From Firmicutes bacterium AF25-13AC (GTDB lineage: Bacteria > Bacillota > Clostridia > Lachnospirales > Lachnospiraceae), in NCBI GenBank assembly GCA_003478935.1, contig QUFP01000035.1:1-47685 (forward strand): a stretch of 47,685 nucleotides of DNA, written 5' to 3'. Positions 8,144-18,330 of this stretch are shown piece by piece (position 1 is the stretch's first letter; the number at the start of each line of letters is the position of its first letter). The position numbers were made by a program, and so were the translations under genes. The notes beneath the pieces were generated by a model. The model was not told the DNA's origin and ran no database searches. It saw only the letters and a program-made list of their open reading frames with translations.

Positions 8144-9959
8144 AACCAAGCCTCCTGTTCTTCCCCATTAAGCCAATTCCAATTATCCAATTTTCTTAAC
8201 ACTTCCAAACGAAACGCGCATGGCCATGCAACTAGCCACTGACTTACACCAAAATAATTACCATTGTTTCCCCATCTCGTATGTAAAATTCCTTCATCAC
8301 AGCTTCCTCTTGGACGCACACCAGTCTCACCGATCATCAACGTACCATCAGAAATTCCTTGAGATGCATTGTACCAGATTGCAAACGCTCTGCTCTCCCA
8401 CTGTGTATTCTTAGTAAATATTGCAAGCTTTTTTAAATCCTCCACATAACACAATGCAAATGGATCAATATGATGATGCGAGGTTGAAACTGCTGTTCCA
8501 CCAAATGTGTCATAACCCATCTTTCCAAGAATAGAATCACTCGGATATACAACACTCTGATGCCACTGCCATGTTGATAAATACCATGCTGCCTTCTGTG
8601 CCATTTTCAAATAGCGCTCAAATCCCGTGGCTTCATATAGCATAATTCCACCTTTCAACAAAGGTATTACTGATTCCTTGTCAATGCAACACGTATCCAA
8701 TGCACCAGATGTGCCATATCCACAATTTTTAAATTCTCTAAAATAATATGAATATGCTCTCACAGCAGCTATGTTATATTTTTCTTTATGTGTTTTTTCA
8801 AAAGCCTTTACAAGTGGCAAAATAAGAAATGCGCCTGCTGTTCCTTCTAGTGTATGGACCGAACCGTCACGATTCCATCTCATTGCAATTCCACCATCCA
8901 ATCGCTGATGTGCCATCGCAAAATCGCAGATTCAAGAGCTGCTGTCAGATATTGCGTTCTTCTGACACCAATTCGTTCACACTGTTCATATGCTTCTATC
9001 AGTTGGCAACCTGCAGTGCCCAAATTGCAAGCATCAATTAAACTATCTTCCGGATCATATCTGGTCAAAAGCAGTCCCTCTTTACTACGTGCTTTTTGGG
9101 TCCACCAATCCAAAACGGCCAGACCTTTTTTCAATGAATCCTTATTTCCATTCATCTGATAATCATATAAAAGAGAAACCGCAAGAGATGCATTCTGACC
9201 ACACCATCCGATCTCATATTTCATCTCTTCCCGTTTTACCCATTCATTTCCATCCCAACGAAAACCAATATTAAAAGCATGAATTTCACCATCATGTGTA
9301 TACAGTTTTTTCGCATATTCCACAGACCAGTCCCAAATTGTCTGAGCACTTTGTTTTGGATGTAGTCTTTTTATATTTTGTTTCCAAATATATAACATCA
9401 TTTTTTCATCTGCATCACACTGATCACTGAAGAAAATCCATCCCTTAAATTCACATCTTGGCTTGATTTTACCTATGTATTCTGGCATAAAACAGTCCGC
9501 CATCAAATATTGTGGACTCTCCGTTTCTGGCCAAATTAGACGGTGCACTGCTTTTTTATTCTGTATAAACATGCTGCCAGATGCAGTATCTGACGAGCAT
9601 ACTGCCAGACTTACCCGATTGCCTTTGCTTACAGTAGCTCCTGGCACTGCTGTTCTATGATAAGCAAAACTATAAGGAATTCCATCCTTCTCAAGACCTT
9701 TGTATTCATGATCCTTTCCCCACGGATTCTGGTCATAGGAAACAGCCGGTACCACAATATGTTTTGCCTCAAAACAATCCTCCAATTCCATACACATATG
9801 ATCTGTTTCTTTAGCAGTTTTACAAGTCCACTCTACTACATCACCTTCGTGAAACACAAATGAATCAAACCGATCTGTTTGCTTTTTTATCCTTGCTGCA
9901 GGCTCATTATTAACAAAAAACAAAAATTCGGTCGCTGTTTCTTTCATTTCTAACTTCAT
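8140..9959 (-). CDS. Putative carbohydrate-active enzyme (paralogue A), interrupted by a single-base frameshift
   Basis: Paralogue of the downstream gene over its whole length (about 606 codons if repaired). It shares YEIGWCGQNA, YDPEDSLIDACNLGTAG, DGSVHTLEGTAGAFLILPL, GYDTFGG, IDPFAL and RPRGSCDEG. The reading frame breaks at about 8925. The N-terminal part runs 9959-8880 and ends after ALESAI; the C-terminal part continues in another frame from DFAMAHQ. Adding one base at GC_GAT gives an ungapped match to paralogue B (YLTAALESADFA against YLDAAFAICDFA). There are no other stops, so this is a single deletion, either a sequencing error or a very recent mutation. No signal peptide. Operon position is between the response regulator and paralogue B. 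Confidence 0.65.
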
Positions 9960-10010
9960 ATTTCTGCCCTGCCTTTCAATTATTTTCCCACTTTTAAGTA
10001 TCCATCATCC

Positions 10011-11603
10011 TTACTGATTTCGATATTCCTGTGGACTAATTCCCACATATTTCTTAAAATAATGAGTAAAGTATGATGCTGTTCTCATTCCTGTCATCTC
10101 AGCAATTTTCTGTATTTTTATTGTTGGGTCTTTTAATAGTTTCTTTGCTAATACAGTTCGCTGATCACTAATATAACTATTGATTGACTGTCCTGCTGTC
10201 TCTTTATAAATTCTTGACAAATAGGCTGGATTAAGTCCAACATAATCTCCTAACACAACCATTGACAAATCCTTTGATAAATTCTCTTTTATATAAGAAT
10301 TTACAACGTGTACAATTCGGCTTCGTGAATCCATATGCAATGATCTCCTCGCTTGGAAATACACATGAGCCATCTCATAAATTTCCTTTATTGCCTTGGA
10401 AAAATCTGCATAGATTCGAAAATTGCTCAGTTTTTGTGCATCAATCTCATCAAACGACTGGTTATCCTGTGGCAAAAAGTTAACAATCGCATTTAACAGT
10501 TGACTGCTAAGGGTACAAAAAAGAGCATGTTCTTCTAACACAGACAGTTGACCACAATTTTCTTTTAATTCACCATATGCCTTTATGTACGCTTCCTCAT
10601 TTCCAGCCGCTAAACTCTCCGACATCTGATTTGCTGCCAGTTCTGCCACATGATACCCACTATCAGTCTTTCTCCATAAAATCCCAGTGAACTGATTATT
10701 TGGCATATACATTGTTACCGCATGCGTTTCCCCATCAATCTCCAGATGCCTGCAATTTAAAAGCATGTATGCCTTATCTGCTGCTTCAAGTCCAATTTTT
10801 TCTCCATAAACATACACATCAGGAATAATTCCATAGCTTTTGTCACATATATTCAAACCAATTTCTAAAAAACCGCGCAGCCTATCTGCGTCATTTTCCT
10901 CGGATTGTGCCAAAATAATGCAGTTTTCATCCGTGACAGAGCTAATAGTTCGAAATGCTCCCCTTAAACTTTCTTCCAAAATATCAATGATATTTTCAAT
11001 AAACAGCCGTTGATCAGAAGAACCATTTACCCAACAAACTACAATTAAAAATTTCTCCTTAAAATCAAATTGTGTACTTCCAAATGCCAACGCATTCGTT
11101 ATGGCATCTACATTTTTTGAGGTAATTTCACCATGCACGATTTTTCGTACACAACCGCTTTTCAGTAGTGGAAGCGCACTATTTAACTGTTGATTCAGCC
11201 GTACTACACGACTTTTCTCATTATAATACGCTTCTATCTTTTTATAACCTTTATCAATAGCTGCTAATATCGCTTCATCTCCTTCTACCTTAAGCACAAA
11301 AGAAACAGTATGTGCATCTACAGCCTCTTTCGCATATTCAAATTCCTCTTGACCGGTTAAAAATATTGTAAAACATTCTGGCCAATTTTCCTGAATTGTA
11401 TCGCGCAATTTCAGTCCATTGGTCTCTGGAAGACAAATATCTGTCATAAGAAGATCAATCCTGTGCTCTCTGAAAATTTTTAAAGATTCCAATGCAGAGC
11501 CAGCCTTAAACACCACAAACTGTCGATCTCGCTTTTTACTGATCATTTGATACAATGATTCCAGAATCAGTGGCTCATCATCAACAATAAGCAGATTATA
11601 CAT
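10011..11603 (-). CDS. YesN-type response regulator with AraC DNA-binding domain
   Basis: Transcription activator partner of the adjacent kinase. An N-terminal receiver domain (residues 1-120) has the acidic pair in LLIVDDEP, phospho-acceptor Asp near 55 in LLMTDICLPETNG, Thr in FLTGQ and Lys in SFVLKVEGD. A poorly conserved ~290-residue middle follows. The C-terminal ~100 residues form two AraC helix-turn-helix units (LSMVVLGDYVGLNPAYLSRIYK and IQKIAEMTGMRTASYFTHYFKK, in part) and end in YVGISPQEYRNQ. Start ATG 11603 follows GGTAGGG by eight bases and is preferred to a GTG nine bases upstream. The length of 530 residues is usual for the YesN group. It probably activates the sugar operon it sits in. 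Confidence 0.9.
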   Translation of the reverse strand: MYNLLIVDDEPLILESLYQMISKKRDRQFVVFKAGSALESLKIFREHRIDLLMTDICLPETNGLKLRDTIQENWPECFTIFLTGQEEFEYAKEAVDAHTVSFVLKVEGDEAILAAIDKGYKKIEAYYNEKSRVVRLNQQLNSALPLLKSGCVRKIVHGEITSKNVDAITNALAFGSTQFDFKEKFLIVVCWVNGSSDQRLFIENIIDILEESLRGAFRTISSVTDENCIILAQSEENDADRLRGFLEIGLNICDKSYGIIPDVYVYGEKIGLEAADKAYMLLNCRHLEIDGETHAVTMYMPNNQFTGILWRKTDSGYHVAELAANQMSESLAAGNEEAYIKAYGELKENCGQLSVLEEHALFCTLSSQLLNAIVNFLPQDNQSFDEIDAQKLSNFRIYADFSKAIKEIYEMAHVYFQARRSLHMDSRSRIVHVVNSYIKENLSKDLSMVVLGDYVGLNPAYLSRIYKETAGQSINSYISDQRTVLAKKLLKDPTIKIQKIAEMTGMRTASYFTHYFKKYVGISPQEYRNQ

Positions 11604-11632
11604 AAAAAGCACCCTACCTTTCTATCAATCTT

Positions 11633-13362
11633 TTATCCATTTTTTAGAACAGCAATCTTCATTCTCACGCAAAATCCACCTTCAGTCCCACTATTTACAG
11701 TCAAGCCGCTTTCTGATCCGTATAATAGCGAAATTCTTGCCTGAACGTTCGTTAATCCGTGAATCTCTTCTTTATTTATTTCTCCCCTTTCCAAACGCTG
11801 CTTAAGTTCAGAAAGTTGCTTCGGTGAAATTCCATCTCCATTATCCTCCACTTGAAACCATAAATATCCGTTTTCATATCCGGCTGATATGTGTATGATA
11901 CCTCCTGATGCGATATTTTTCAGGCCATGCTGATATGCATTCTCAGCCAAAGGCTGTAAAATCATAGGTGCGATTTTTATTTGCATAATTGACTCTGGCA
12001 TCTCATCCATAATAATTTCAATCCTATCCTCAAAGCGAATATTCTGAATATACAGGTAATCTTTTACCTGCTCTAATTCCTGATTAAACGTCACTTCTCT
12101 GTCACTAGACTTTGTAATATACTGATAATACTTTCCAAGATGCTTCGCATACTCAGCAATCTCATCATTATCATCAAGTTGTGCCATTCTCGATATCGTA
12201 AACAAACTATTATAGAGGAAATGTGGCTGGATCTGATACTGCAGCTGCCGAAGCTGTGAAAGCTTGCTCTGATACTCCGCATCCATCTTTTCTTTCATCA
12301 GCCTGTTTGTATCCATAATCATTTGATTATATTGTTCGTAAATCTGCGCAAACTCATCATTTTCATTCATGTTCAGTAAAGGCGGCATTTTTTGTTTTGC
12401 CATCGCTTCCATAATCCGATTTAGTGGGTGCGCAATGATATGCGTTGCATAAGATCGGAATGCAAAATACAGTATCAGAACCAGCAGTATCATAATAACG
12501 TCCATCACAACAGTTTCTTCAATGGATCTTGAATCGCATTCTTAGGATATCCATATAAAATCCAAAGTCCTGATTTTTTACTGTAAGAGCCACTTATCAT
12601 AATATCCGATTTTATTCGTAACGCATCTACATTATCATTATACTTCAATGCCTCAGTTAATTCATAGCTGATTCGATTTTCCCAATTTTCTTCCTGCGGT
12701 GTCGTTTTGTCCCGATATACAACCACTAATCTACCAGATTGATCTGCTGCCGCAGCAAAACCAGTTTCATCAATTTGAATGTTCTGCTCAAGAAATGTTT
12801 TTAAACGAGAAGCAGTTATAACAGAACGAATATAATATACACACTTGTTTTCTTTTCCACTTATCGTTAATGGATAATATGTTGTTAGCAAAAGATCACC
12901 TGAATCTGATAACAAACACTGCCTGTTATCATAAAATTCGTCTTCCTCATAAGACTCAAGAATCGGCGCATTTCCACTTACAACCTTATGGTGCTGTGGA
13001 AAATAAATACCAACCTTTTCAATTAGTGTGTATAAAATACGAATTTCTTTAAGCTTATCTGACAAGTTCACACAATCTGTCATGCGTTCATATGACGAGC
13101 GATAATCCCAGTACATATTTATCTTTGCAACACTCTGACTATAAAGCAGGTTACTCTGTGCCATTTGAAGATTATCTAGCTGTCTGTCAAAGCTGTCCTT
13201 CCATTTTACTACTCTCACATCAATATCTTCCATAAGCCGTTCTTCCAGAACTGTTTTATAATATTTGTTAATGCACAGCCCAGTACACAAAAAAGCAACA
13301 CATGTAATCAAGACCGCAATATTCAACTTATGAAACGCATTTCCCTTTACTGTTTTTTTCAT
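11633..13362 (-). CDS. YesM-type sensor histidine kinase, split by a single-base frameshift
   Basis: Membrane sensor for the AraC-type regulator downstream. The first half (13362-12505, 285 residues) has a membrane helix at about 13-33 and an extracellular Cache-like sensing region ending SGLWILYGYPKNAI. The second half (from GTG 12508 or ATG 12505 to 11633, about 291 residues) starts exactly at the second membrane helix (VIMILLVLILYFAF). It continues with a HAMP linker, the His-kinase motif QIQPHFLYNSLF and the ATPase N-box LAENAYQHGLKN and DNGDGIS. Together they make 576 residues, the normal YesM length. One added base near 12508 restores a single frame. As written, TGATG would couple stop to restart, so two polypeptides are an alternative. 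Confidence 0.85.
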
Positions 13363-13373
13363 TCATTTATTCC

Positions 13374-14276
13374 TTATCCCTTTACTGATCCAAGTACCAT
13401 TCCTTTTACAAAATATTTCTGAAGATACGGATATGCAGCAATAATTGGAAGCGTTGAAAGAAAAATCTGCGCACATTTTACTGTACGGTCGGAGACAAGC
13501 GACATCGTCTGCCAATCCAGTGCTCCACTAGTCGTCGACTGTGTGTCCACAAGAATAGTATTCAAATAACTTTGAAGTGGATACTGCTCTGGTTTATTCA
13601 TATAAATAATTCCGTCAAACCATGCATTCCAGTGATACACAAGCGCAAATAGAAAAATCGTTGCAATTGATGCTTTTGACAGTGGCACATAAATTTTCAT
13701 CATGATCTGCCATTGATTCGCACCATCGACAATTGCAGCTTCCTCTAACTCATCTGGAAGCGCCCTAAAGAAATTAAGCATAAGTACAACGCTAAAGACT
13801 GGGACTGCTCCAGGCAATACTAATGCCCATATAGTTCCTAAAAGATTTAGACTCTTTACAGTCATAAAATTCGGAATTAAGCCACCGTTAATTAACATTG
13901 TCAGAAAGAAAAACCATGTATACGCTGTACGGCTATGAAATCTCGAATTTTTCTTTGACAGTGGATATGCCGTCATGATACACAAAAACACATTTAACGC
14001 CACACCCAATAGACACCTCTCCAGTGTAATGCCCATTGCTCTCCAAAACGCTTCTCTTTTTGCTACGTATTCATATGATTTTAAAGTAAAATCCACTGGT
14101 AAAAACATAACTTTTCCTGCAGTAACAGCTGTATTACTACTTAACGAAATTGCCAGTACATTCACTAATGGAAGTATACATAGTAAAGCCAACAATGTCA
14201 AAACAATTCCATTAATCAGAGAAAAAAGCTTTGATCTCCATGAATTTTTGATACGATTTTTATTTTTACCTGTCAT
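13374..14276 (-). CDS. CUT1-family sugar ABC transporter permease (YtcP/LplC type)
   Basis: One of two membrane subunits of the oligosaccharide importer. About 300 residues with six predicted helices, the first near 20-45. The ATPase-contact EAA loop is ELEEAAIVDGANQWQIMMKIYVPLSK near 185-210 (in part). The C-terminus PYLQKYFVKGMVLGSVKG is typical of the YtcP group. Start 14276 is preferred over the ATG six bases upstream because AAGGAG lies eight bases before it. It follows its partner permease by 17 bases and precedes the kinase by 11 bases. No ATPase gene is in the locus; members of this family usually share an MsmK-type ATPase encoded elsewhere. Confidence 0.92.
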   Translation of the reverse strand: MTGKNKNRIKNSWRSKLFSLINGIVLTLLALLCILPLVNVLAISLSSNTAVTAGKVMFLPVDFTLKSYEYVAKREAFWRAMGITLERCLLGVALNVFLCIMTAYPLSKKNSRFHSRTAYTWFFFLTMLINGGLIPNFMTVKSLNLLGTIWALVLPGAVPVFSVVLMLNFFRALPDELEEAAIVDGANQWQIMMKIYVPLSKASIATIFLFALVYHWNAWFDGIIYMNKPEQYPLQSYLNTILVDTQSTTSGALDWQTMSLVSDRTVKCAQIFLSTLPIIAAYPYLQKYFVKGMVLGSVKG

Positions 14277-14293
14277 ATTCATTGCTCCTTTCT

Positions 14294-15214
14294 CTAAAAA
14301 ATACGATAATCAAAAAACTTGTACGCGATATAATACGATACCGAAATAAAAAAACATGATACTACTGATTTAAACATACTCATTGCCGTAGCCGGACCAA
14401 ACTGTGCATCCAACATAGCAATACGATAAATAAACGTATCCAGAATATCTCCAGTCGCATATACTTGAGGACTTATTAAATTTTGTATTTGATCAAATCC
14501 TGCATTTAGCACATTTCCAAGCGAAAGTACGGTCATCAGAATTACAATCATGCGAATTCCTGGAAGCGTCACGTGCCACATTTTCTGAAGTCGCCCTGCC
14601 CCATCCATTGTTGCTGCCTCATACAAGCTCATATCAATACCGGTGATTGCCGCTAAATACACAATCGTTCCGTATCCGAAATTTTTCCATACATCTGTCC
14701 ATATGATGGTTTGCTGAAAATACTTGTTACTTCCCAAGAAAAACGGTGCTTGAATTCCAAACATATTCAAAATACGTCCAATCATACCACTTGAAGGTGA
14801 TAAAATATCAATTAACACCCCCGCAAAGATAACCCAAGATAAAAAATACGGAAGATAAATTGCAGTCTGAACAGATCTTCTAAATTTATTTGATTTTACT
14901 TCATTTAGCATAAGTGCAACTAGTACTGGTATTACAAGATTTAACACAATTTTCCACAGTGCGATTACAATTGTATTTCTTAACGCCGCCATTGCTCCTG
15001 GCATATTTATTAAATACGTGAAATTATCAAATCCAATCCATTTTTGATCACCAAAAAATCCTTTTGCCGGAATAAACTTCTGAAACGCAATCTTCATTCC
15101 AACCATGGGGACATAACAAAAAATAATCGTAAATATCACACCTGGGAGCAGCATTAGATGAAATGGCAGCTCTTTTCTCAAATTTGTTTTCTTTTTCTGT
15201 CTCATCTTTTCCAT
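14294..15214 (-). CDS. CUT1-family sugar ABC transporter permease (LplB type)
   Basis: Second membrane subunit of the oligosaccharide importer. About 306 residues; start ATG 15214 has AGAGG six bases upstream. The N-terminus is basic (MEKMRQKKK), followed by a helix with FHLMLLPGVIFTIIFCYVPM (in part), the diagnostic LplB opening, then MKIAFQKF and WIGFDNF. The EAA loop reads SLYEAATMDGAGRLQKMWHVTLPG (in part) near 220-245. It ends SYYIAYKFFDYRIF. LplB/YtcP pairs in Firmicutes commonly import uronate- or rhamnogalacturonan-derived and other complex oligosaccharides, but the substrate here is unknown. Confidence 0.92.
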   Translation of the reverse strand: MEKMRQKKKTNLRKELPFHLMLLPGVIFTIIFCYVPMVGMKIAFQKFIPAKGFFGDQKWIGFDNFTYLINMPGAMAALRNTIVIALWKIVLNLVIPVLVALMLNEVKSNKFRRSVQTAIYLPYFLSWVIFAGVLIDILSPSSGMIGRILNMFGIQAPFFLGSNKYFQQTIIWTDVWKNFGYGTIVYLAAITGIDMSLYEAATMDGAGRLQKMWHVTLPGIRMIVILMTVLSLGNVLNAGFDQIQNLISPQVYATGDILDTFIYRIAMLDAQFGPATAMSMFKSVVSCFFISVSYYIAYKFFDYRIF

Positions 15215-15304
15215 ACAAATCCTCTTTCTGAAAAAGGGCAAGCCATCGCCTGCCCCTTCCCTCTTTATAAAATCATATAACCTGATACCATCTTTAAAAA
15301 ACGA

Positions 15305-16954
15305 TTACTGAACAGACGCATACCACTCATTTACTTCGTTAGTGATCTGCTCTCCACCAAGAGAATTGAAGTCTTCCACAAACTTATCAAATTCATCCAC
15401 AGATGCCTCACCAATGATAATCTTGTTAAACATCTCATCGCGCATCTTCTCAAGTGTAGACATCTTTTCAGTCATAGTCTCTGTCGGCGCGCCTACAAAA
15501 CGATTAATCAGAATTCTTCCATCTGACTGCATCTCGTCAATGGATGCGTAAGAGCTTGGTGCCGGTCCATAAATTCGCTCCCAGCCCCATACAGACTTTC
15601 CATCTTCACTTCCTGAATAATAACGCTCAAGCTTATCCCAAATAGATTTTGCTTCACCCGTAAGCTGATCTGTTGTATCATTTGCCATTGCTTCCTGAAT
15701 ATCTCTGTATGCATAAATGTTCTTTAATGGCATAGAGCATTGTACTGGTGATAATTTCCATACACCCTCAGCTACTGGCGGTGCATAATAAACAGAATTA
15801 TCTCCTGTCTCACCCCAACATTTTTCAATAAACAAATTTGCCATTTTAATTAATGCCTCTGGATGCTCGAAATCCTTTCTAACAACAAGCCATCTCGTGG
15901 TTCCAAGATCCGCCTGAGCTGATGCCTTTTCATCTCCAGCAGTCGGAATTGGGCACGCCGACCATACTGCATCATTGTCCAGATTATAATTTGTCTGGAA
16001 CTGTACGAGTGACAGCCACTGCTGACCAAATGTTAATCCACATTTTCCTGATGCTCCAGCCTCACCTGCCTTACCAGAATCCATAACACCAAACTCAGGA
16101 TCAATCATACCCTTCTGATACAAATCTGCCAAAGTCGCAAGTGCTTCCTTACACTCTGGCTGTGTTGCTCCATAAACAAGCTGTCCATCTTTCTCTACCC
16201 AGATCGTTGGATATGCACCATATGCATTGAAGAATCCCTTCAATCCACCATAACCACCGCCAAATACATTTGGAGAACCTGCAACACCGATTCCATAGGT
16301 ATTGTTCTCACCATCACCGTCTGGATCTTCATTTGTAAATTTATCAATAACGGTTAACAGTTCATCCATTGTCTGCGGAATTTCAAGATCAAACTTGTCT
16401 AGCCAGTCCTGACGAATCCACATCAAATCCACAGAATCAACTGATCCACCTGTCACTGGAAGACCATACATTTTTCCATCAATTGATGCTGCTAAAAACG
16501 GATCATCGCCTTCCTGTGTCAATGTTTCCTTTGTAAAATCTGCTGCATATGCTTCATATACATCCGATATATCTGCAATCAAATCTGCCTCTGCTAACTG
16601 TACCATCTGTGTTGCCGTAACCGACATAATATCTGGCAACTCACCTGTTGCAATTGTGATATTGATTTTCTGGCTATATTCATCATCACCTTTTACAATC
16701 CAATCATATACAACATTAATTCCCAACTCATCACGATAAGTATCAAGCCAAAAATTGTCCTCTAATGTCTGTCCAGGAAGATTTCCCAATGCATAGGTTT
16801 CAATTGTATCATCAGTTGCTCTCACGAAATGTACATCTAGGGTCTCTTCATATTTTCCAAACGGATCTGCCTCAGCTTCGCCTGCATATGCTGGTATTCC
16901 ACTAATTGCAAAAACGACTGATACTGATAGCGCTGCTAAACTTCTACTCTTCAT
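15305..16954 (-). CDS. Extracellular oligosaccharide-binding protein (LplA/AlgQ type)
   Basis: Captures the sugar for the CUT1 importer. 549 residues. Signal peptide MKSRSLAALSVSVVFAISG..AYA with cleavage after about residue 24; there is no lipobox Cys, unlike most Gram-positive binding proteins. A calcium-binding EF-hand-like loop NEDPDGDGENNTYGI lies near 210-225, as in the alginate-binding AlgQ proteins and LplA relatives. Domain hallmarks are ITIATGELPDIM and YGLPVTGG. AGGAGG stands 11 bases before the ATG. First gene of the operon, behind a strong promoter at 17047-17076. Confidence 0.9.
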   Translation of the reverse strand: MKSRSLAALSVSVVFAISGIPAYAGEAEADPFGKYEETLDVHFVRATDDTIETYALGNLPGQTLEDNFWLDTYRDELGINVVYDWIVKGDDEYSQKINITIATGELPDIMSVTATQMVQLAEADLIADISDVYEAYAADFTKETLTQEGDDPFLAASIDGKMYGLPVTGGSVDSVDLMWIRQDWLDKFDLEIPQTMDELLTVIDKFTNEDPDGDGENNTYGIGVAGSPNVFGGGYGGLKGFFNAYGAYPTIWVEKDGQLVYGATQPECKEALATLADLYQKGMIDPEFGVMDSGKAGEAGASGKCGLTFGQQWLSLVQFQTNYNLDNDAVWSACPIPTAGDEKASAQADLGTTRWLVVRKDFEHPEALIKMANLFIEKCWGETGDNSVYYAPPVAEGVWKLSPVQCSMPLKNIYAYRDIQEAMANDTTDQLTGEAKSIWDKLERYYSGSEDGKSVWGWERIYGPAPSSYASIDEMQSDGRILINRFVGAPTETMTEKMSTLEKMRDEMFNKIIIGEASVDEFDKFVEDFNSLGGEQITNEVNEWYASVQ

Positions 16955-17046
16955 AAATTTCCAGTCCTCCTATTCTCATGCTTTGAATTTGGGCCCGACA
17001 TCAGTTTTAATTTACTGTGCAATTCAGCATTGATTTTGATAGTTTT

Positions 17047-17076
17047 ATTATATGTCGCACATGCACAAAAATTCAA
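17047..17076 (-). promoter_or_regulatory. Promoter of the oligosaccharide utilisation operon
   Basis: Minus-strand TTGAAT (17071-17076), 18-base spacer, TATAAT (17047-17052). The leader to ATG 16954 is about 85 bases. Regulation is probably by the AraC-type regulator of the operon; its binding site was not identified. Confidence 0.65.
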
Positions 17077-17254
17077 TTGTATTTTTCTGACTTTTGTTGT
17101 GTTTTTTGTATCTTTTCATTTTAAATTCGTATCATATTGTTATTATATAGTTTCTATCTCTGTTTTTATTTAGTTATTTGTTTTTATTTACTAACTATAT
17201 CTTTATTGCAGATTGGCTACCCAGACTAAATTTACAACTATACATACAAAAATT
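17077..17254. other. AT-rich intergenic stretch upstream of the sugar operon
   Basis: Very T-rich on the plus strand, with repeated TTTTTATTTA-like runs near 17163-17190. No reading frame or RNA structure is evident. As it lies directly upstream of the -35 box, regulator binding sites are expected here, but no clear repeat could be picked out. Confidence 0.3.
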
Positions 17255-17290
17255 CCCTCTTCACTGAACTTTCTGGTTCAATAAAGAGGG
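17255..17290 (-). terminator. Terminator of azlCD
   Basis: CCCTCTT / AAGAGGG outer stem with an inner TGAAC / GTTCA stem. On the minus strand it is followed by AATTTTTG. It stands just after the azlD stop. Confidence 0.75.
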
Positions 17291-17295
17291 GGTTC

Positions 17296-17601
17296 TCAAA
17301 TTAACATCTCTGCCGCAAACACAATCACGCAGCATATTACTGCCACTAGAAACATACTTACACCCTTTCTAGCAGCAATGATTCCTGCTATAAGTGCCAG
17401 TACTCCTGCAATCGGCACAGCAGTCGTTTCTACAATCGCTGGAAAAGTCATGACAGATAACGTTACATACGGTACATAGAATAAAAATGACTTTAAAAAT
17501 GGATTTTCAATTTTCTTTCGGATCAGTGTAAGCGGCACCGCGCGCACGGCAAAGGATACAAGCGCAGACACCATGATATACAGATAAATATTATGCTGCA
17601 T
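17296..17601 (-). CDS. azlD: AzlD-family branched-chain amino acid transport subunit
   Basis: Small partner of the AzlC exporter. 101 residues with four hydrophobic segments, a typical AzlD length. The conserved RAVPLTLIRKKIENPFLKSFLFYVP stretch (in part) and the PAIV turn are visible. AAGGAG precedes the ATG and the gene overlaps the 3' end of azlC by 11 bases, so the two are made together. The pair is expected to export branched-chain amino acids or analogues. Confidence 0.88.
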   Translation of the reverse strand: MQHNIYLYIMVSALVSFAVRAVPLTLIRKKIENPFLKSFLFYVPYVTLSVMTFPAIVETTAVPIAGVLALIAGIIAARKGVSMFLVAVICCVIVFAAEMLI

Positions 17602-18322
17602 ATTTTTTATCTCCTTCCTGCGTTTCGTCCTTCACTGGAAACAATACTGCGGCTGCTCCTGCGATTACAATTGTCAAGATTATAGTTCTCATACTTGCAG
17701 ACAAAGTTTTTGTGACTGGAAGCCATGTAAACAGGCCACTGAATACAAAACTAATCAAAACAACACCACCCAAAACCTTGTTTTTCTTTGTAGGCGGAAT
17801 GACAATTGCTAAAAACATGCCATACAATGCAACGCTAAGCGCACTTACGGCAGAAGCCGGCAGGATATTTCCTGCAACAATTCCTATTGCCGTTGCAGAT
17901 GACCATGCCGGCAGTGCGAGCGCCATTGCTCCATAAGTATAGAAAGGATTCACATTTCCAGGTCTTGCAATGGAGATTCCAAAGATCTCATCGGTAATGC
18001 CAAATCCAACTAATACACGGTGGATAAGCGGTGCATCTGGTGCAAAACGCTGGCTTAACGCACAGCTCATCAAAAGATATCTTGCGTTTGTTATAAGGAT
18101 GACGAGTGCCATCTCAATGTAAGGCGCACCTGCCTCTATTACAGTAAATTCTGCATACTCACCTGCTGATGCATGGTTGAGCATACTTGATAGAAAACCC
18201 TGAAACGGGGTTAGTCCTGCTTTTCTTGCCATAATTCCAAGTGAAAATGCAACTGCGAAATAGGCAAGTGCAATGGGGATGCTGTCATACATCCCCTTGC
18301 TGAATGCTCTCTTGTTACTCAT
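17591..18322 (-). CDS. azlC: AzlC-family branched-chain amino acid exporter
   Basis: Membrane protein of 243 residues with seven or eight hydrophobic segments. AzlC hallmarks are IPIALAYFAVAFSLGIMARKAGL near 16-38 (in part), the FTVIEAGAP turn, NARYLLMSCAL near 79-89 and a DEIFGIS motif. Works with AzlD immediately downstream. It follows the GH43-like gene by eight bases, so it probably shares that transcript, although no functional link is apparent. Confidence 0.9.
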   Translation of the reverse strand: MSNKRAFSKGMYDSIPIALAYFAVAFSLGIMARKAGLTPFQGFLSSMLNHASAGEYAEFTVIEAGAPYIEMALVILITNARYLLMSCALSQRFAPDAPLIHRVLVGFGITDEIFGISIARPGNVNPFYTYGAMALALPAWSSATAIGIVAGNILPASAVSALSVALYGMFLAIVIPPTKKNKVLGGVVLISFVFSGLFTWLPVTKTLSASMRTIILTIVIAGAAAVLFPVKDETQEGDKKYAA

Positions 18323-18330
18323 TGTACTGC

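Noticed and set aside
6341..9959. Assigning the toroid enzymes to GH88/GH105 or GH127
   Set aside because: Lengths are too great for GH88/GH105 and the expected motifs of these families are not recognisable.
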